A stretch of 26,935 nt of DNA from Holosporales bacterium (GTDB lineage Bacteria > Pseudomonadota > Alphaproteobacteria > BNTO01), in contig JAITOG010000033.1 in assembly GCA_031290075.1 (NCBI GenBank), forward strand, positions 1 through 26,935, given 5' to 3'. The position numbers were made by a program, and so were the translations under genes. This document shows, piece after piece, positions 24,615 to 26,935 of the stretch (position 1 is the stretch's first letter; each line of letters begins with the position of its first letter). A model generated the notes under the pieces. That model was not told the DNA's origin. It saw nothing but the letters and a program-made list of their open reading frames with translations, and did not search any database.

Positions 24615-24708
24615 ACACCCAAACCCCAAAAAATTGCGAATTCAAACTTCTTGGGTTTCAAAGGATTTGCAGTAATTAAAATCCGCATTCTTTGGAAGCC
24701 TCAGTATA
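24615..24708 (-). repeat. KECGF-type palindromic repeat, copy 4 (gene 3' end)
   Basis: This reverse-orientation copy, with ACACCCAAACCCCAAAAAAT at one end and AATCCGCATTCTTTGGAAGC then CTCAGTATA at the other, fills the gap between convergent potB and trcR. On the minus strand its end reads TAT-ACT-GAG-GCT-TCC-AAA-GAA..., forming the last residues and stop of trcR in the same frame used by copy 2. Confidence 0.87.
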
Positions 24709-25209
24709 TTTCTCTGTTAAGCAATCCAATTCATCTTTTGTGCAGAATCCTAGTATAATAGGACTGTGAGGTTCTAAGTTTTTATAATTCCAATATATTT
24801 TATTTCGAATAGACTGAACTGTTAAACGAGTTGTTCCAAGTAAGCTACAAATTTTGGAATCACTTAAATTTGGATAATACTTTATAATCCAAAGTATTGC
24901 ATTTGGCTTATCTTTTCGGCGAGCAAGAGGAGTATATTTGGATTTTTTTGTTTTAGTTAAATTTTCAACCTCTCCAATAGGTTTCATAGTTAAAGTTGTG
25001 CTTGGATCCTCCTCACACCTTTTAATCTCTTCAAGTGTTAACTGCGAGGAAGCTACAGGGTCAAATCCATTCATACTAAATTCCTCATTTGCTATAGTCT
25101 CTACTTCAAGAGTATGCAAGCCGCAAAATTTAGCTATTTGCTCGAAAGTTAAGCAAGTGTTTTCCACAAGCCAGATGGCTGTAGCTTTTGGCATTAGGGG
25201 TTTCGTCAT
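24676..25209 (-). CDS. trcR: Cell-cycle transcriptional regulator TrcR (DUF1013)
   Basis: DUF1013/TrcR is a conserved alphaproteobacterial protein linked to cell-cycle transcription. It has 177 residues from the ATG at 25209, which has GGAG six bases upstream. A longer frame to 25245 lacks support. The N-terminus is diagnostic: MTKPLMPKATAIWLVENTCL, then TFEQIAKFCGLHTLEVETIA, a helix-turn-helix-like block. A second one follows near residue 115 (AILWIIKYYPNLSDSKICSL, LGTTRLTVQSIRNKIYW), with the basic linker KYTPLARRKDKPN between. The final residues KYTEASKECGF and the TAA come from repeat copy 4, so the native tail has been replaced or extended. It supports an alphaproteobacterial host. Confidence 0.9.
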   Translation of the reverse strand: MTKPLMPKATAIWLVENTCLTFEQIAKFCGLHTLEVETIANEEFSMNGFDPVASSQLTLEEIKRCEEDPSTTLTMKPIGEVENLTKTKKSKYTPLARRKDKPNAILWIIKYYPNLSDSKICSLLGTTRLTVQSIRNKIYWNYKNLEPHSPIILGFCTKDELDCLTEKYTEASKECGF

Positions 25210-25289
25210 ATTTATCTCCATAAATCCGTAAACATAATTTTTCATGAATTATGTATCTTTTTCTCACAGTATACGCAAATTTTCAACAC

Positions 25290-25318
25290 TTGTATTAAAA
25301 TAAAACATATGTGATACT
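25290..25318 (+). promoter_or_regulatory. Possible promoter of tRNA-Thr
   Basis: A -35-like TTGTAT (25290-25295) and a -10-like GATACT (25313-25318) are 17 bp apart, about 36 bp ahead of the tRNA. A TAATAT slightly downstream is an alternative -10. In such AT-rich DNA this is only suggestive. Confidence 0.35.
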
Positions 25319-25354
25319 CTGCTAATATAAAGGTGTGATTTTGTTATTATTTTT

Positions 25355-25426
<72 letters not shown>

Positions 25427-25533
25427 AGTTTTTAGGGGGAACAGAAGAATTTGGTTACTGTTAAAAAATATTTGGTTTAAATTGTTGTTTTGATAGAATC
25501 ATATATTGATTTTATTATGAAATAAATTCGCAT

Positions 25534-25686
25534 ATGGATTCAACACGTCGTTATCGTGAAAATATATTAGTGGGAAAGCCGGCCAATAGGAATTCTTTGC
25601 CTAAAAGTATAATTTTAAAAAAAATAGGAAAATGGGGAATTATTGTTAGTTTTGCACTAATTGCATTTTATTTTTTATTTTTTTAA
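25534..25686 (+). CDS. Small single-pass membrane protein, unknown
   Basis: This is a 50-residue frame: a basic N-terminal half (MDSTRRYRENILVGKPANRN) and one hydrophobic C-terminal helix (WGIIVSFALIAFYFLFF). The positive-inside rule suggests a cytoplasmic N-terminus. It starts about 107 bp after tRNA-Thr. The ribosome site is weak. I do not recognise it. It could be a genuine small membrane protein or the N-terminal stub of a decayed permease. Confidence 0.5.
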   Translation: MDSTRRYRENILVGKPANRNSLPKSIILKKIGKWGIIVSFALIAFYFLFF

Positions 25687-26269
25687 AGTAAAATTATTTT
25701 AATATAAAAGAATAAATACTATTATAATAAATTGTATAAAAATATATCATAAACAAAAAATGCTTTTTAAAAATACATAATACCTTATTGACTTTAAATA
25801 GGCGGAATTCCTAATAAAAAGGCAATAGGATATTGGTACCATTTTCGTTTTTTTTGAAGATGGTTTGGAGAAATTTAGATAATGTTATTTTCAGATTATT
25901 TTTTTCAGAGCTTCTTATCTGAAAAAACTTTTTCCCCTTAGATTTTATTTTTATCTGAAAAAAAAATTCTTAAGAATTTTTTTCTATCTGAAAACTTTTT
26001 TAAATTTTAACTTTTTCATTTTTTTCCCCCTTTAAACACTCATATATATTATTGTTTATGACTATGAAATATGACTGAACCCAAACAAAACCTAAAATAA
26101 ATAAAACAAAAACCTAAAACCGAAACACAAAACGAGCAATAAATAAAATGCAGGGCGCCCTAACACACAAGGTGTATGAGCATAAATTTTCAAGCTTGAA
26201 CTGCTCAACTTCTAAAGAAGCCACAAAGAATTAGCGAATGTTATGTCATGATTAATCCCCCTATAAAAA
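25687..26269. other. Long non-coding stretch with hairpins
   Basis: I see no gene here. The stretch is very AT-rich. It holds the TATCTGAAAA hairpin cluster (25891-26000) and an isolated GC-rich palindrome GGGCGCCC near 26154. Its length and lack of frames suggest eroded sequence or an unrecognised RNA. Confidence 0.5.
25891..26000. repeat. TATCTGAAAA hairpin cluster
   Basis: TATCTGAAAA occurs three times (25916, 25952, 25985), with inverse TTTTTTTCAGA at 25899-25909 pairing with TCTGAAAAAA at 25918. A perfect 22-bp palindrome, AAAAAATTCT followed by TAAGAATTTTTT, is at 25961-25982. Together they make tandem hairpins with U-rich tails. They may be terminators or decayed repeat units. Confidence 0.5.
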
Positions 26270-26461
26270 TAAGAAGCTGTCTTTATGGATTATTTTAACT
26301 GGTTTTTTTACGTCAAATCCGGTGCTTGAATCCTCACGGGGTTTGGGGAAAATCATAGATTTCCCCCAATGCCCCTCACGTACGTCAAAGTACGCTCCGG
26401 TTCTGCGCTCCGTTTTTCCTTAAAAACCCTGAGTTTAAATATCCATGACAACAAGCTCTAA
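26270..26461 (+). repeat. Modular palindromic element, core plus type A arms, copy 2
   Basis: The left arm TAAGAAGCTGTCTTTATGGA and the core (CGGGGTTTGGGGAAAATC, TGCCCCTCACGTACGTCAAA, TCCGGTTCTGCGCT) closely follow the 3139 copy. The region after the left arm has an extra TTTTTTACGTCAAATCC. The right arm (AAATATCCATGACAACAAGC) is degenerate. It is intergenic. Confidence 0.78.
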
Positions 26462-26851
26462 AATCCCTAAACCGAATAACGTTATTAGCGAGCCAAAGAA
26501 ACTGTGTCCAGACAACGAATCGCAATTTCCCTCACTAATTTCATGATCCTCCTTTTAAGTAATAGATTCAATAATTAAAATAGCCCATACAGAAAAAATA
26601 TTTTTTTTATAAGGTATTATTTATATTTTTAATAAAATGCAATATACTTATCAAGTAAAACTGGGGGATTCAAGAGATCATTATGTTTTTGAGATTTTTA
26701 AAATATATAAAATTTTAGATAAATACTTACGAACTACACATCTTACTCTTGACTTTTTAAAAAAAATTCCATTTTTACTTGAAATGTAAAAAAACATCAT
26801 TATATATACTATATGTAATTGTTTGTTTAATTATTTTAAAGGAGATATAAA
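26462..26851. other. Intergenic region with a degenerate repeat and leader
   Basis: No firm gene is seen. A 50-codon frame at 26637-26789 (MQYTYQVKLGDSRDHYVFEI) has no ribosome site and overlaps a segment (26664-26757) resembling 6527-6606, so I treat it as repeat-derived. The last 60 bp (TATATATACTATATG, then AAAGGAG) look like promoter and ribosome site of the next gene. Confidence 0.4.
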
Positions 26852-26935
26852 ATGAAAAGATTTTATAAAACTATGCTGTTACTTGTTGTTGGAGTGAACA
26901 TCTTCACCTACGAGACAGCTAATACAATGATGGCG
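26852..26935 (+). CDS. N-terminus of a secreted protein (runs off the window)
   Basis: Twenty-eight codons are visible: MKRFYKTMLLLVVGVNIFTY, then ETANTMMA. A basic start and a hydrophobic core indicate a signal peptide. AAAGGAG lies about 6 bases upstream, the strongest type of ribosome site in the window, so expression is likely. The rest is outside the window and function cannot be judged. The leader resembles the one at 2565 in style, not clearly in sequence. Confidence 0.6.
   Translation, partial: MKRFYKTMLLLVVGVNIFTYETANTMMA

Noticed and set aside
26637..26789. 50-codon frame MQYTYQVKLGDSRDHYVFEI...
   Set aside because: There is no ribosome site, and it overlaps a segment repeated near 6527 that is not open there. 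Not firm enough for a gene.

Overview
This AT-rich window reads as the chromosome of an alphaproteobacterial intracellular symbiont, most likely from the Holosporales or Rickettsiales-like lineages. The lineage is an inference. It rests on a TrcR/DUF1013 regulator (an alphaproteobacterial family), the low G+C content, type VI secretion genes scattered among housekeeping genes, a poly(3-hydroxyalkanoate) synthase, and dense short palindromic repeats like those of Rickettsia and Wolbachia. The genetic code looks standard: UGA ends tssE and potB, and an RF2 gene is present.

Layout. 0.3-2.5 kb: acs (-), then a small secreted protein (+). 3-6.5 kb: a SixA-like phosphatase (-), then dprA and phaC (+). 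6.6-8.4 kb: a large membrane-anchored SPOR-domain protein (-) with a palindromic element inserted in frame. 8.7 kb: rpmG (+). 8.9-12.6 kb, all on the minus strand: prfB, tRNA-Leu(CAG), hisS and a stand-alone 5'-3' exonuclease. 12.8-14.4 kb: a PilB/GspE-type ATPase (+). 14.6-17 kb, minus strand: rnhA, a small CxxC protein, a divergent PRPP-synthetase-like gene and tssE (T6SS baseplate), the last two overlapping by ATGA. 17.2-21 kb: tRNA-Ser(GCT), a secreted coiled-coil gene cut by a 144-bp MITE, and vgrG (T6SS spike). 21.2-22 kb: dapB (-). 22.5-24.6 kb: potA-potB (+) behind a 307-bp palindrome. 24.7-25.4 kb: trcR (-) and tRNA-Thr(GGT). The last 1.5 kb is mostly non-coding, with hairpins and repeats, and ends in the first 28 codons of a secreted protein.

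The most unusual content is the repeat population. One family is modular: a core of about 100 bp, found five times and sharing TCCGGTTCTGCGCT, carries alternative outer arms. Type A arms contain AAGAAGCTGTCTTCATGGAT and type B arms contain GACTTCCTTCGAAAC. One core lies in frame inside the SPOR gene. A second family of about 95 bp occurs four times. At two loci it forms the C-terminus and stop codon (YTxxxKECGF, then TAA) of unrelated genes, the PilB-like ATPase and trcR. Other repeat ends supply the stop codons of acs and dapB. The repeats therefore appear to shape gene ends and protein sequence. The 5' end of prfB is also odd: it lacks the usual frameshift site and instead has an in-frame UGA as the fifth codon after an ATG.
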